A stretch of 64,000 nucleotides of DNA from the NCBI RefSeq assembly GCF_002192415.1, contig NZ_CP021780.1, positions 4,960,001 through 5,024,000 on the forward strand, written 5' to 3'. The notes under the pieces are model-generated. The model did no database searches, was not told the origin of the DNA, and saw only the letters and a list, made by a program, of their open reading frames with translations. Source of the stretch: Paenibacillus donghaensis (GTDB lineage Bacteria; Bacillota; Bacilli; Paenibacillales; Paenibacillaceae). Position numbers and translations under genes: made by a program. Shown here piece after piece: positions 32,959 to 41,380 of the stretch (position 1 is the stretch's first letter; each line of letters begins with the position of its first letter).

Positions 32959-34254
32959 ATGAAGTATAAACAATCGAAGAAACAGAATCAACGGATTACA
33001 CGAATTTCTGACAAGACCCTTGTCGTAGGCGCAGACATTGCTAAAGAAACCCACGTGGCCCGTGCCATCGACTTTCGGGGCATTGAACTGGGAAAGGACT
33101 GTGTGTTCTCCAATACCCGTACCGGGCTGGAACAACTGGTTCAGTGGATGAAGGAGCTTCAGCAGGAGCATGCCAAGACTGACGTCCTCTTTGGCATTGA
33201 GCCTACCGGACACTACTGGTTTAATCTGGCCGAATACTTGGGACAGCAAGGGATTCCTTTGGTCATCGTCAATCCGCATCATGTACACAAAAGCAAAGAA
33301 CTGGAAGACAACTCACCGACGAAAAACGACTATAAGGATGCAAAAGTCATTGCCGATTTAGTGCGTAACGGGAAGTACAGCGAACCGAAACTGCCGACGA
33401 ACCTCTATGCAGATCTGCGGATTCTCATGAATCTTCGCGAGAAAATCATGGTGAACCTCGGGCAGGTACAAAGACGAATGCAGAACTGGCAGGATCGATT
33501 TTTCCCGGAGTATACAAAGGTTTTTAAAGACTGGGAGGGGAAAGCCTCCCTTATTACGTTAAGCGAGTTTCCGACGCCAGAAGAGATCGTAGCGCTCGGT
33601 ACAGAGGCCATTGTGAAGCGATGGAAGAAAGACGTGAAGCGCGCCGTAGGGACGAAACGAGCGGAGCAACTGGTCGAAACTGCAAGAAGATCCATCGGGC
33701 TTACCGAAGGACTTCCCGCAGCCAAAATAGAGATTAAAACGCTTCTGGAGCAGTACGAAATGTTCGCCAGACAACTCGAAGAGATTCTGGTCGAGGTGGA
33801 ACGTCTACTTGCACAAATTCCGGGAACGAAGGAGATGCTCACTGTGCCGGGTGTGGCCGTAGTCACCTTGGCGGGGTTCCTTGCAGAAGTAGGGGACCTA
33901 AGCAGTTACGAGCACGGACAGCAGATCATACGGCTGGCCGGACTGAATCTCAAAGAAAACAGTTCAGGAAAGAAAAAAGGCAAGTCCAGCATTACCAAAC
34001 GTGGACGTGCAAGGCTAAGAGCCCTGCTGTTCCGGGCGGTCATGCCCATGGTAGCGAAGAACGCGGAGTTCAAGGCGCTGCACCAGTACTTTACGACACG
34101 AAGTCAGAATCCATTGAAGAAAAAGCAATCCCTTGTGGCGTTATGCGGAAAACTTATACGCGTCCTGCATACACTCGGTACGAAGCGAATTCCGTACGAC
34201 GCTAACGACGTGTTAGGGCCGGTACGTCTGGCCCAGCTACAGATGGCAGCTTAA
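32959..34254 (+). CDS. IS110-family transposase (DEDD recombinase)
   Basis: This 431-residue protein has an N-terminal RuvC-like DEDD domain: VVGADIAKETHVARAI near residue 23, FGIEPTGHYWFNLAEYL near 75, and ENSPTKNDYKDAKVIADLV-type residues (NSPTKNDYKDAKVIAD) near 117. A coiled middle follows. The C-terminal Tnp_20 domain has MLTVPGVAVVTLAGFLAEVGD near 294 and the catalytic-serine region RLAGLNLKENSSGKKKGK near 330. It looks intact. GGAGG lies 8 bases before the ATG. IS110 recombinases use an RNA guide encoded in the element's own flank. Confidence 0.93.
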   Translation: MKYKQSKKQNQRITRISDKTLVVGADIAKETHVARAIDFRGIELGKDCVFSNTRTGLEQLVQWMKELQQEHAKTDVLFGIEPTGHYWFNLAEYLGQQGIPLVIVNPHHVHKSKELEDNSPTKNDYKDAKVIADLVRNGKYSEPKLPTNLYADLRILMNLREKIMVNLGQVQRRMQNWQDRFFPEYTKVFKDWEGKASLITLSEFPTPEEIVALGTEAIVKRWKKDVKRAVGTKRAEQLVETARRSIGLTEGLPAAKIEIKTLLEQYEMFARQLEEILVEVERLLAQIPGTKEMLTVPGVAVVTLAGFLAEVGDLSSYEHGQQIIRLAGLNLKENSSGKKKGKSSITKRGRARLRALLFRAVMPMVAKNAEFKALHQYFTTRSQNPLKKKQSLVALCGKLIRVLHTLGTKRIPYDANDVLGPVRLAQLQMAA

Positions 34255-34259
34255 GAAAA

Positions 34260-34560
34260 GACCAGACTCTTTTTGCTCATTGAAGTAGGAATCACCAAAG
34301 ACAAAAGAAGCACGGAGCAGCCGCAGGAATCAATTCCATAAGGGCAACGACCCTGTAAAGGAGCAAGAAACGGCGTCCACCTCTTGAGAGGCAGAACGAA
34401 GGAATGTAAGGGCAAAGACCCCGCGTGACATGGGAGGGTAAGCCGTCAAGAGACAGGTGTGGATATCCAAAGTGCGATTACAGAATGTATCTTTGGGTTG
34501 GGGATAACTCCCCCACTCTCTATTCCCGCCACCGGCTCTTCCAGAAAATAATGTCATCCT
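34260..34560 (+). ncRNA. Candidate bridge RNA of the IS110 element
   Basis: The 3' flank of the transposase gene is rich in nested stems: GGAAT/ATTCC at 34326-34337, paired GGG/CCC hairpins with CAACGA and CAAAGA loops, CCTCT/AGAGG, and a long-range ACGGC (34370-34374)/GCCGT (34442-34446). A CCAAAG/CTTTGG stem encloses an 18-base internal loop (about 34468-34497), followed by a GGGG/CCCC hairpin near 34500. Stems with large internal loops are what IS110 bridge RNAs need to pair with donor and target DNA. Exact ends and loop assignments are not known. Confidence 0.5.
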
Positions 34561-34693
34561 TACATGACTATTCCAACTCTCAATCTGTCAATGAATGAAA
34601 ACCTGAGAACGAGTGAGCAAACAAGAGAAAATATTAATTTATAGTGGGAGGAGTTTATTTTGAATGAACATTTTTATAATGGAGGTATAGCTC

Positions 34694-35350
34694 ATGTCGT
34701 CTCTAAACCGTGCATCTATTGGCAAATTCGAGAAACTGCATCATGCTTACCTTACTAATGAAATGACATCTGAAGTAATGGACATCCAAGAACATTTCAA
34801 AGAACGTTTACGATTCTATGTGAAGAATCGTAAAACTAAGGAAATGAATGATGAAGATCTAAATGATATTGTTTCTAGAGCAATTGAATTAACTATCAAA
34901 CAAGTCAAAGAAGATTCAATTGTAGAAAGTTTCATTGGTGCTGCTTTATCAAATGCAGATACAGCATTAAGTCAACATAAAAACTGTTTCTTCGGCAAAT
35001 ACCGTAGACAGATTAAGGGGGATCGCAACACTTATATTTTCAGAAGTGGGAGAATATTCCAAGAGGATGGCGGATTCAACTTTGATATCCAACAAGCTTT
35101 AGGCGCTAGTGATCATTATCTTCCGGAAATTGAAATGTTGAAGCAAGAAAAGGAGGAGATGTTAAAACAAGAAATTCATCGCATATGCGATGAAAGAACC
35201 AGTAAAATAATATTCCATTTCTACTTTGGATATTTAAGTGTTAAAGAAATCGGATCACTTCTAGGTATTAAGACAACTCATGTTTCAACACTCAAAAGAC
35301 GAGGATTGAAACTTATAAAGAAACAACTATCCAACTATTTTGACAACTAG
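34694..35350 (+). CDS. Sigma-70-like transcription factor
   Basis: This 218-residue protein is mostly helical. Its C-terminus is a region-4-like helix-turn-helix (IIFHFYFGYLSVKEIGSLLGIKTTHVSTLKRRGLKLI, about residues 174-210; shorter core SVKEIGSLLGI). The N-terminal half is not a clear region 2. It could be an alternative sigma factor or a sigma-like activator for the element or island. TGGAGG lies before the ATG. A 32-codon frame starting at TTG 34660 with its own GGGAGGAG overlaps its 5' end and may be a leader peptide. Confidence 0.72.
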   Translation: MSSLNRASIGKFEKLHHAYLTNEMTSEVMDIQEHFKERLRFYVKNRKTKEMNDEDLNDIVSRAIELTIKQVKEDSIVESFIGAALSNADTALSQHKNCFFGKYRRQIKGDRNTYIFRSGRIFQEDGGFNFDIQQALGASDHYLPEIEMLKQEKEEMLKQEIHRICDERTSKIIFHFYFGYLSVKEIGSLLGIKTTHVSTLKRRGLKLIKKQLSNYFDN

Positions 35351-35447
35351 CTTAATGAACTTTTGCAACTATAAATTTTGAAAATAAATAATTCCTTATC
35401 CCTCCTTACGGAGGGATAAGAGGAATTATCTAAAGGAGATATATATT

Positions 35448-36230
35448 ATGTTAAAGAATGCGAGTTATGATATATCGATAGCTCTCTCTTCAGAAGAATT
35501 ATTGGAATTATTTTTTAATAAATCTGAAGTAAACTTCGATAGTAATTTAAAAAAACTTCTCTTCATTAGGGAATCTCATTTGAAACTAAAAATATATTTA
35601 GAACAACTTTTTAAAGAACTTTTATCTTATCTAGAGTTTCTAAAATTATGTGAAATGTCTTTTGAGGAAATATCAATGGATTTTGAATTAAACAGAATAT
35701 TAAAATCTGTTGAGAAAAAGAGTATACCAAAGATCGCTTTTGAGTATTATCTAGTTCAAGCATTAAGAAGCCATCCATCATTTAAGTACAGTAAGAATAA
35801 AGATAATAGTCAACTTAAACTTTATCGCTTTATAAGTAGAGATATAACAGAGGATATTCACTTAAACCATTCATTAAAAGATAAATATAGTAATATGTTA
35901 AGCAAAATATTAGATACTCATGCTTTATTCGATATAAATAATCAAGACACTTATAAATCATTATCAACAAATCTGTTAGTTCAAAATACTCATAAAAGTG
36001 TAGACCTAAATTGGGATCAGGATAAAATAAAAATATACATCAATCCTTTAAATGATCAAATAAAAACAGAAACCATTCATTTATCAAACTCAGATATAGG
36101 GATAAAAAATACTATCCTTACCTTAGTATTAAGTAGCATACAAAGTGAATGTAAAGATTTTTTCTATGAAGAACTTGATTATTTACTTGCCTCAGATGCT
36201 AAAATAATAATTTCCACATTAATAAGTTGA
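35448..36230 (+). CDS. Unknown AT-rich helical protein, 260 aa
   Basis: The protein is soluble and largely helical (LFIRESHLKLKIYLEQLFKE), with a more mixed C-terminal third (KIKIYINPLNDQIKTETIHL). AAAGGAG lies 9 bases before the ATG. It follows the sigma-like gene by about 100 bases and is followed by a strong terminator, so the two may form a unit such as a regulator and partner. No domain is recognised and composition is far more AT-rich than the transfer genes. Confidence 0.68.
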   Translation: MLKNASYDISIALSSEELLELFFNKSEVNFDSNLKKLLFIRESHLKLKIYLEQLFKELLSYLEFLKLCEMSFEEISMDFELNRILKSVEKKSIPKIAFEYYLVQALRSHPSFKYSKNKDNSQLKLYRFISRDITEDIHLNHSLKDKYSNMLSKILDTHALFDINNQDTYKSLSTNLLVQNTHKSVDLNWDQDKIKIYINPLNDQIKTETIHLSNSDIGIKNTILTLVLSSIQSECKDFFYEELDYLLASDAKIIISTLIS

Positions 36231-36338
36231 CTTGATTATTTTAGTGTTAAGTACATGGATTGAAATAGTTTTGTTACTTGATCCTACTCTCTTATGATTT
36301 AATTTCTTGTTCCTTACTTCTCATTCGTACAACATCAA

Positions 36339-36378
36339 AAAGCCGCACCATTCACTCTCAAAGGAATGGTGCGGCTTT
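36339..36378 (+). terminator. Strong inverted repeat terminator
   Basis: A perfect 15-base repeat (36339-36353 / 36364-36378) with flanking A and T runs; it ends transcription of the upstream pair and can act in both directions. Confidence 0.85.
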
Positions 36379-36548
36379 CAATTTCCATTTTTAGACAATA
36401 TTATTGAAACTTTTATTTATCTAAAGATAAAAAATAATTGGATGCTTGTCTTTTTTTCAGCTAAATGGTTCCTATTATAGTGAAGGGATAATTAAATTAT
36501 GTTCTTCAATTTCAAATGAAGGAGGATTTTTGTGTTGGATTCTTCGTA

Positions 36549-36621
36549 ATAAAAAAGATCGGTTTAGCATTTGCAGATGCTAACCGATCTTCACCCTGAC
36601 GCTCTCAATGCTCAGGCTGTT
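36549..36621 (-). ncRNA. Candidate small antisense RNA upstream of the ShosTA-like genes
   Basis: On the minus strand an extended -10 (TGTTATAAT, 36636-36628) with a weak -35 at 17 bases would start a transcript near 36621. It contains a CCTGA/TCAGG hairpin and ends in a strong 15-base stem (36555-36591) followed by six T. That makes a 70-75 base RNA with promoter and terminator. On the + strand, AAGGAGG near 36525 is followed by GTGTTGGATTCTTCGTAA, a five-codon frame. The layout resembles the convergent toxin/RNA arrangement of type I toxin-antitoxin loci, with the toxin frame lost or displaced. Inferred from sequence only. Confidence 0.45.
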
Positions 36622-36767
36622 ATACGTATTATAACATAGCAGCCTGTGAAGATGAATCAACTTATTGATATGTTGGAGGACATTTCAAAATGCTTAGCTT
36701 TCCAAATTGGAAACCTCCAATAACAACTATACTATTCTATATAAGTTATTCTGAAAGCAGGTGGAAC

Positions 36768-37319
36768 ATGTCTATTATAAACCCAAAACATCTTGTAACA
36801 ACTGACGATATGCTTTATTATCTTCATGAATATCATCCTTACTACTCTGACTCCTTCACAAAAGAGCGGAATCCTAATTACGATAAGGCATCAAAAATGA
36901 TATTTAAGCTTAAATGTGGTGACCAGGATGCTCTTGATCATTTTATTCAAAAACTGGATAAATTGATTCCTCACGAAGTTTGCTTATCTTATGTGCCGTC
37001 TAGCGACTCTACCAAAACCAATTCTGGAATTTCGCGAGTTGCTCAAGCCCTCTCTAAATTGCATAATAGAATTGACGCTACTTCATGTTTAAAACGTGTT
37101 GTAAGCATTCCAAAGGCAGCGTATGGTGGCCCACGCTCAATCGAAGTCCATCTTTCGTCAATTAGGCTTCAAAATGCCAATCTGATTAACGGTAAAGATG
37201 TTGTCTTATTAGATGATATCACCACTTCAGGTAGCTCTTTCGAAGCTTGTAAGATTATTTTACAAAGAGCTCAGCCAAAAAGTATTACTTGTTTTGCTCT
37301 AGGAAAAACAACGAGGTGA
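36768..37319 (+). CDS. Phosphoribosyltransferase-domain protein, ShosT-like
   Basis: This 183-residue protein has the PRPP-binding loop VVLLDDITTSGSSFEA at residues 145-160 and the upstream SYVPSSDSTKTNSG strand that fits a ComF-like PRTase. A PRTase gene followed directly by a DprA-like gene is the arrangement of ShosTA, where ShosT is the toxin. ATG 36768 follows a GCAGGTGG site; an upstream ATG at 36690 lacks one. The next gene starts 3 bases after its stop. Confidence 0.82.
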   Translation: MSIINPKHLVTTDDMLYYLHEYHPYYSDSFTKERNPNYDKASKMIFKLKCGDQDALDHFIQKLDKLIPHEVCLSYVPSSDSTKTNSGISRVAQALSKLHNRIDATSCLKRVVSIPKAAYGGPRSIEVHLSSIRLQNANLINGKDVVLLDDITTSGSSFEACKIILQRAQPKSITCFALGKTTR

Positions 37320-37322
37320 CCT

Positions 37323-38312
37323 ATGTTTGATCCAAATATCGGAATTTTAACACTGCTACAATTAAAAGGTTGGGGACGTTCAGCTGTTCAGTTCATTTTA
37401 GATGAGTTCCCCAACGAACTAAATTCTTTAAGCGCTATTCAGAATGCCGTCAATTTTGCTCATAATTTAAATAGACGAGTTGCTTTCTCAAATGTTGAAG
37501 ATATTAATGTTGCTTTTAACATTGCGAATCGTCAATTGGAATCTTGCCTGAAGAATGATATTTCCGTTATCGGATATAATGACAAAGCTTTTCCAATCCA
37601 TCTAAAATCAATTTCCAAAGCACCCGTAATTTTATTTGTTAAAGGTGAGCTTAATCTACTGAACCAACCTTCTATAGCTGTAATCGGAACAAGAGACCCG
37701 TCTGAATATGGAGTTCTGTGTGCCAGACGCTTGGGCACTTTATTTTCCGAGGCTGGCTTTGTGGTTGTAAGTGGTTTAGCTAAAGGAATAGACGCAGCAG
37801 GTCATTGGGGGACTATTAGCGCCAGAGGTAATACTCTGGCTGTTCTTGCACAAGGACTAAATACTCCCATTTATCCAGCTGAAAATCGTGAGCTTGCTGC
37901 GAAAATTTTAGAACATCACGGGGCTTTGGTTAGTGAGTATCCACCGGAAACAAAGGCTGGGCGAAATATGTTTGTAGAACGCGATCGTATTCAAAGTGGC
38001 TTAAGTCATGGTGTCGCAGTTGTTGAAACCGATATAACGGGTGGAACTATGCATACAGTTGATTTTTGTATTCAACAGAGCAGAATTTTAGGATGCTTTG
38101 ATCATCCTAATGAATTCTATAATGATAAGGCGAGAGGAAACAAAAAGCTTATTCAGGATGGAAAAGCTCTTCCTCTGGGAAGTACCCTTCAGTTGAATGA
38201 ATTTTTGGATAAAGTTCGCAACCGATATAACGACGAACTAAATAGATCAGGACAACAATCCTCAAAAAATAAAAAGCCATATCCTGATGACGAACAAATA
38301 AGTTTCTTTTAG
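37323..38312 (+). CDS. DprA/Smf-like Rossmann protein, ShosA-like
   Basis: This 329-residue protein carries an N-terminal helical part and the DprA domain. Motifs are AVIGTRDPSEYG near residue 119, VVSGLAKGIDAAGH near residue 147, AQGLNTPIYPAENREL, GALVSEYPP and FVERDRIQSGLSHGVAVVET. In transformation DprA loads RecA on single strands; in ShosTA a DprA-like protein is the antitoxin. Its place after a PRTase and before a HAD gene, and far from the competence and topA loci, favours the second role. No C-terminal winged helix is seen. Confidence 0.87.
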   Translation: MFDPNIGILTLLQLKGWGRSAVQFILDEFPNELNSLSAIQNAVNFAHNLNRRVAFSNVEDINVAFNIANRQLESCLKNDISVIGYNDKAFPIHLKSISKAPVILFVKGELNLLNQPSIAVIGTRDPSEYGVLCARRLGTLFSEAGFVVVSGLAKGIDAAGHWGTISARGNTLAVLAQGLNTPIYPAENRELAAKILEHHGALVSEYPPETKAGRNMFVERDRIQSGLSHGVAVVETDITGGTMHTVDFCIQQSRILGCFDHPNEFYNDKARGNKKLIQDGKALPLGSTLQLNEFLDKVRNRYNDELNRSGQQSSKNKKPYPDDEQISFF

Positions 38313-38315
38313 GAC

Positions 38316-38834
38316 GTGATTAAGGTGATCCAAGCCGTGATATTTGATCTAGATCAAACCGTTGTTGATTCGCGATTACTCGCTCCATTAAGAATGGGTA
38401 AAAACAGAAATTGGAACATAGTGCAAAAAAGAATTCCCGAAATTCAATGTTATGATGGGATAATTGAGCTCATAACATCACTTAGGCAAAAAGGCCGAAA
38501 AGTAGCTATTGTAACTTCAAGCCCTCGAAAATCCTATGCAGAACATGTTTTGGTGAATTTCGGAATCAATGTTGATGCAATTATTGGTTACCATGACTCA
38601 AGTAAACATAAACCTCACCCGGATCCGCTATTAAAAGCCGCTAAACTATTAAACGTTAATCCTGTGGATATACTTGCTATAGGTGATGATCCGAAGGATG
38701 TTATTGCTGCAAAAGCTGCGGAAATGTATTCAGGGGCTGCTTTATGGGGGGCCCTAAATAAAAGAGAATTATTGAGTTCATCTCCCGACTTCACATTTTA
38801 TAATGTTGAGGATATTTATAGATATATCTCTTAA
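38316..38834 (+). CDS. HAD-family phosphatase linked to the ShosTA-like pair
   Basis: This 172-residue HAD hydrolase has motif I VIFDLDQTVVDSR near residues 9-21, motif II VAIVTSSPR, the lysine region KHKPHPDPLLKAA and motif IV AIGDDPKDVIAAKAAEM near residue 125. The short cap fits a nucleotide or sugar phosphatase. It starts 4 bases after the dprA-like stop (GTG 38316; GTG 38325 also possible) and ends at a strong terminator, so it belongs to the same operon. It may recycle or neutralise the product of the PRTase; this is inferred. Confidence 0.84.
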   Translation: MIKVIQAVIFDLDQTVVDSRLLAPLRMGKNRNWNIVQKRIPEIQCYDGIIELITSLRQKGRKVAIVTSSPRKSYAEHVLVNFGINVDAIIGYHDSSKHKPHPDPLLKAAKLLNVNPVDILAIGDDPKDVIAAKAAEMYSGAALWGALNKRELLSSSPDFTFYNVEDIYRYIS

Positions 38835-38843
38835 TAATATAAA

Positions 38844-38871
38844 CAAAAGCAGTCATCACTGACTGCTTTTG
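38844..38871 (+). terminator. Terminator of the ShosTA-HAD operon
   Basis: A perfect 12-base repeat (38844-38855 / 38860-38871) with a TCAC loop and T-run in its right arm. Confidence 0.85.
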
Positions 38872-38913
38872 CTATCTATAAACTTTATAAAAACGCCATT
38901 GGGGGATTATAAA

Positions 38914-39747
38914 ATGGATGTAAAAATTATTCTTTACACTGAATATTTCCTTTTATCTTTATCTATTATATACTTTATTTTCAAAATTCATAAAACCAAT
39001 ATTATCATTGGTACTTTCGATGAACCTATCAAAGAATACATTTCTATATGGAATGCTTCAAACGAAGCTTCTCATGCCTTTGAGCCGTCTATGAAAAATA
39101 ACGAGATGTATTTTTCAAAGGGGTACCATTTTGCATATAATAGACTAAATATTGACTATTTAACTATTGTGCTGGCACATTTAAAATATCAGAAAGAAAA
39201 AAAAGGTGTAGGTCTTGGTGTATCTGAACTAGTCTTCAAGTTGGTGCCTGTATTTGTATTGCTCGTTACAACAGTAACAACAAGCGTTTGGAATATATAT
39301 AATTTATCAGAGAAATTCGCAAGTCAGATTGAAGATACAACGCAGAAAGTAACAAATTATAATAGTATCGCTGAAGCTGTAAAACAATTTTCTATGTCTA
39401 ATGTTAATTTGTTAGGTGTGTTATTATTATTATTTATAATAGTTTATGTAATGACTCTAGGGGATATTTTCTCTAATGAAAAACGTACTTCTGAAGCTCA
39501 AAAAAGAATTAGCATTATTGAAGAAATAATAAAACATCGTAAGGTTGAAAGTAATTCTTTATATGCACAAGGGCAGCATTTGACAACAGAAAAGGACTTC
39601 AATGATGCTTTCCTACTCTGCATTCCTATTGAAGTTATTTTTAACAATCAAATATTTAATAAAGGATTTATTGAAGTTCATGAGGCAAACGATGTAACAA
39701 TAAATAAAATAAAGTATAAAAAATCCGAATTCATTTTTAAAACATAG
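38914..39747 (+). CDS. Unknown three-helix membrane protein, 277 aa
   Basis: The protein has membrane helices near residues 5-25, 105-130 and 168-190, a cytoplasmic segment between the first two and a soluble C-terminal domain of about 85 residues. No family is recognised. The ATG at 38914 follows GGGGGA. It has its own terminator and lies at the right end of the cargo island; a membrane effector is one possibility without direct support. Confidence 0.62.
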   Translation: MDVKIILYTEYFLLSLSIIYFIFKIHKTNIIIGTFDEPIKEYISIWNASNEASHAFEPSMKNNEMYFSKGYHFAYNRLNIDYLTIVLAHLKYQKEKKGVGLGVSELVFKLVPVFVLLVTTVTTSVWNIYNLSEKFASQIEDTTQKVTNYNSIAEAVKQFSMSNVNLLGVLLLLFIIVYVMTLGDIFSNEKRTSEAQKRISIIEEIIKHRKVESNSLYAQGQHLTTEKDFNDAFLLCIPIEVIFNNQIFNKGFIEVHEANDVTINKIKYKKSEFIFKT

Positions 39748-39796
39748 GTCGTTTTCATCTTATTAAATTATTAGCTAAATAGAAACTAAAAAAGGA

Positions 39797-39824
39797 AGAC
39801 TGCATCTCTTAACGAGTTCAGTCT
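39797..39824. terminator. Bidirectional terminator-like repeat
   Basis: AGACTG (39797-39802) pairs with CAGTCT (39819-39824), with more pairing inside; A-rich left and T-rich right flanks suit the convergent genes on both sides. Confidence 0.55.
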
Positions 39825-39961
39825 CTTTTAGATTTCCTAAATTCCAAAAAAATGTTTTTAATTCCCTTATTTGATAATTAGTCTTTTTTATTACATTGAT
39901 GGTCTGGTTGTGAGATACTGATTCTAGCTTAGTTGTAATTCATTAAAGCATATTGTCAAAA

Positions 39962-40243
39962 TTAAATAATATTCAGAATATTCTTTATTTCTATCCATTC
40001 TGATTGATTTCTGATTGTTCTAATCTCAATTCGTTGTTGCTGATAATCAGCTGTCATTATGATACCATGCAACACTCTATCATATTTTGGATAAAATACT
40101 TTTAACCATACTGGGCTATGATCCTCAATTGACTTAATTATCGAACCTTTTATCGATTGAAATTGAATCGTAGTAAGTTGAGGTTTTGTACGTAACACAG
40201 TACTATCTTTATCTAATATATTCCCAGCTGGTTTTTTCAACAT
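39962..40243 (-). CDS. YolD-like protein, 93 aa
   Basis: This small soluble protein contains KSIEDHSPVWLKVFYPKYDRVLHGIIMTADYQQQ (core LKVFYPKYDRVLHGII), followed by RIEIRTIRNQSEWIEIKNIL. It has the short beta-barrel pattern of YolD-like proteins, often encoded beside Y-family polymerases or on phages and plasmids. ATG 40243 follows AGGAGG at 7 bases. No polymerase gene is next to it here. Confidence 0.68.
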   Translation of the reverse strand: MLKKPAGNILDKDSTVLRTKPQLTTIQFQSIKGSIIKSIEDHSPVWLKVFYPKYDRVLHGIIMTADYQQQRIEIRTIRNQSEWIEIKNILNII

Positions 40244-40870
40244 TCCTTGTCCTCCTGAAAATTTGATCAGTAAGTCCATCATATCAATCAGTAAGATTAT
40301 GTAGAAGACTATAGATAGTAATTCCCACCTTATAAAAGAACACTTGTTTGTATTATATTAGGAAGAACTTCTTTTATCAATACGTAACTCAGTAAAATCA
40401 CTTCCTAAATGATAGTAAAGAGATAATTAATTAAGTAGTCGGGTTATTAAGTATACTAAACAAAGACTGTAACTCAATAAAGAGTATACAGTCTTTGTTT
40501 TAGCAGCAGCTTCTCCTATTGGATGGTTTTATATTATAGTATATTCAACTTTTTTTCAAAATATACATAATTCAATAGATCTCAGAGGGATATCTTAGTC
40601 ATTCTATAAATATTTGACGAAAGCCAACACCATATGAACAGCACGTAACCTTTCTTATGCGCTGTTTGTTTAATTTTTCCACCAATTATAATAACCGTAA
40701 ATTTAATTCACCATGGATTAACCTATCTGCTGTTTTACCTGTGTTTTTTCAATACCTACTCAAACACACTGAACCTGTAAATCACTTAAAGGTCATCCGT
40801 TGTCGACAAAACCTGCAACCAGGCTTCTCCTCACGCCGGAATTTAGATTTCGTCGGATTCAGAGCTTCGC
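40244..40870. other. Non-coding gap with a 14-base perfect inverted repeat
   Basis: A perfect 14-base repeat at 40458-40471 / 40487-40500 ends in a T-run and looks like a + strand terminator, but no + strand gene precedes it closely. The rest holds no convincing gene; the mobile island probably grades into decayed chromosome here. Confidence 0.5.
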
Positions 40871-41270
40871 CTACTGCATCAGTTCGTCCTCACTAAACTC
40901 AAGCGGATTAATGCAGAATTCACGGTGTATCCCTTTGTAATCGTTAAAAGGGGGCGTTGTGTCGAACATGTCTTTGTTCTTATAGCTTAGAACAGAATAA
41001 CGGTATTTCGCAGCCGCCGCTTCACAGTACTATATCCCTTCAAAGTTCTACATTAGCAAGAAGACCGTTTCCAAACAGCAGTTAGGCTTCGCTGTCACTC
41101 TCCATATAGACGGAAGGGCCAATGACCTGGCTCATGGTAAGGCCTCGACGTTTACTGATCCAATGTAATCAGTGGCTCCTGCTGCGCGCTGAATTACCCA
41201 CAGGAGTTTCAACAACTGCAACGACGCCAATGGTACTTTTGCCCGCCTAGCTTTTTTGCTAGAGTAGTAG
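40871..41270 (-). pseudogene. Decayed unidentified gene
   Basis: The minus strand has two protein-like pieces. One, about 50 codons long and ending at TAG 40871-40873, contains KYRYSVLSYKNKDMFDTTPP and REFCINPLEFSEDELMQ. The other, upstream of it, contains MSQVIGPSVYMESDSEA, interrupted by stops. They look like one gene broken by stops and shifts. Family unknown. Confidence 0.4.
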
Positions 41271-41380
41271 AGAATCATCCAATATTACAAGGAATATTTT
41301 TTATTTACCCATATAATTCCTGATATTACAATCAGAGATGTGTTGAGCGCATCCAAAATTATGGATAGAAGGTGAGTATT

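Larger units (their letters stand above)
32881..34560 (+). mobile_element. IS110-family insertion sequence (boundaries approximate)
   Basis: The element holds one IS110-type transposase and a non-coding 3' part of about 300 bases. The long 3' and short 5' flanks suggest the IS1111 subgroup. No terminal repeat or target duplication was identified, which is normal for IS110, so the ends given are estimates. It lies between the ABC-3C operon and the sigma-like gene. Confidence 0.75.

Noticed and set aside
34330..34557. A minus-strand reading frame in the IS 3' flank
   Set aside because: The composition is poor and the segment is better explained as a structured RNA.
37323..38312. A competence-type dprA housekeeping gene
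   Set aside because: It follows a phosphoribosyltransferase gene in an AT-rich defence island and precedes a HAD gene, unlike the usual chromosomal setting.
40657..40896. A + strand frame upstream of the secreted-protein pseudogene
   Set aside because: No ribosome site or family pattern; the opposite strand shows better protein remnants.
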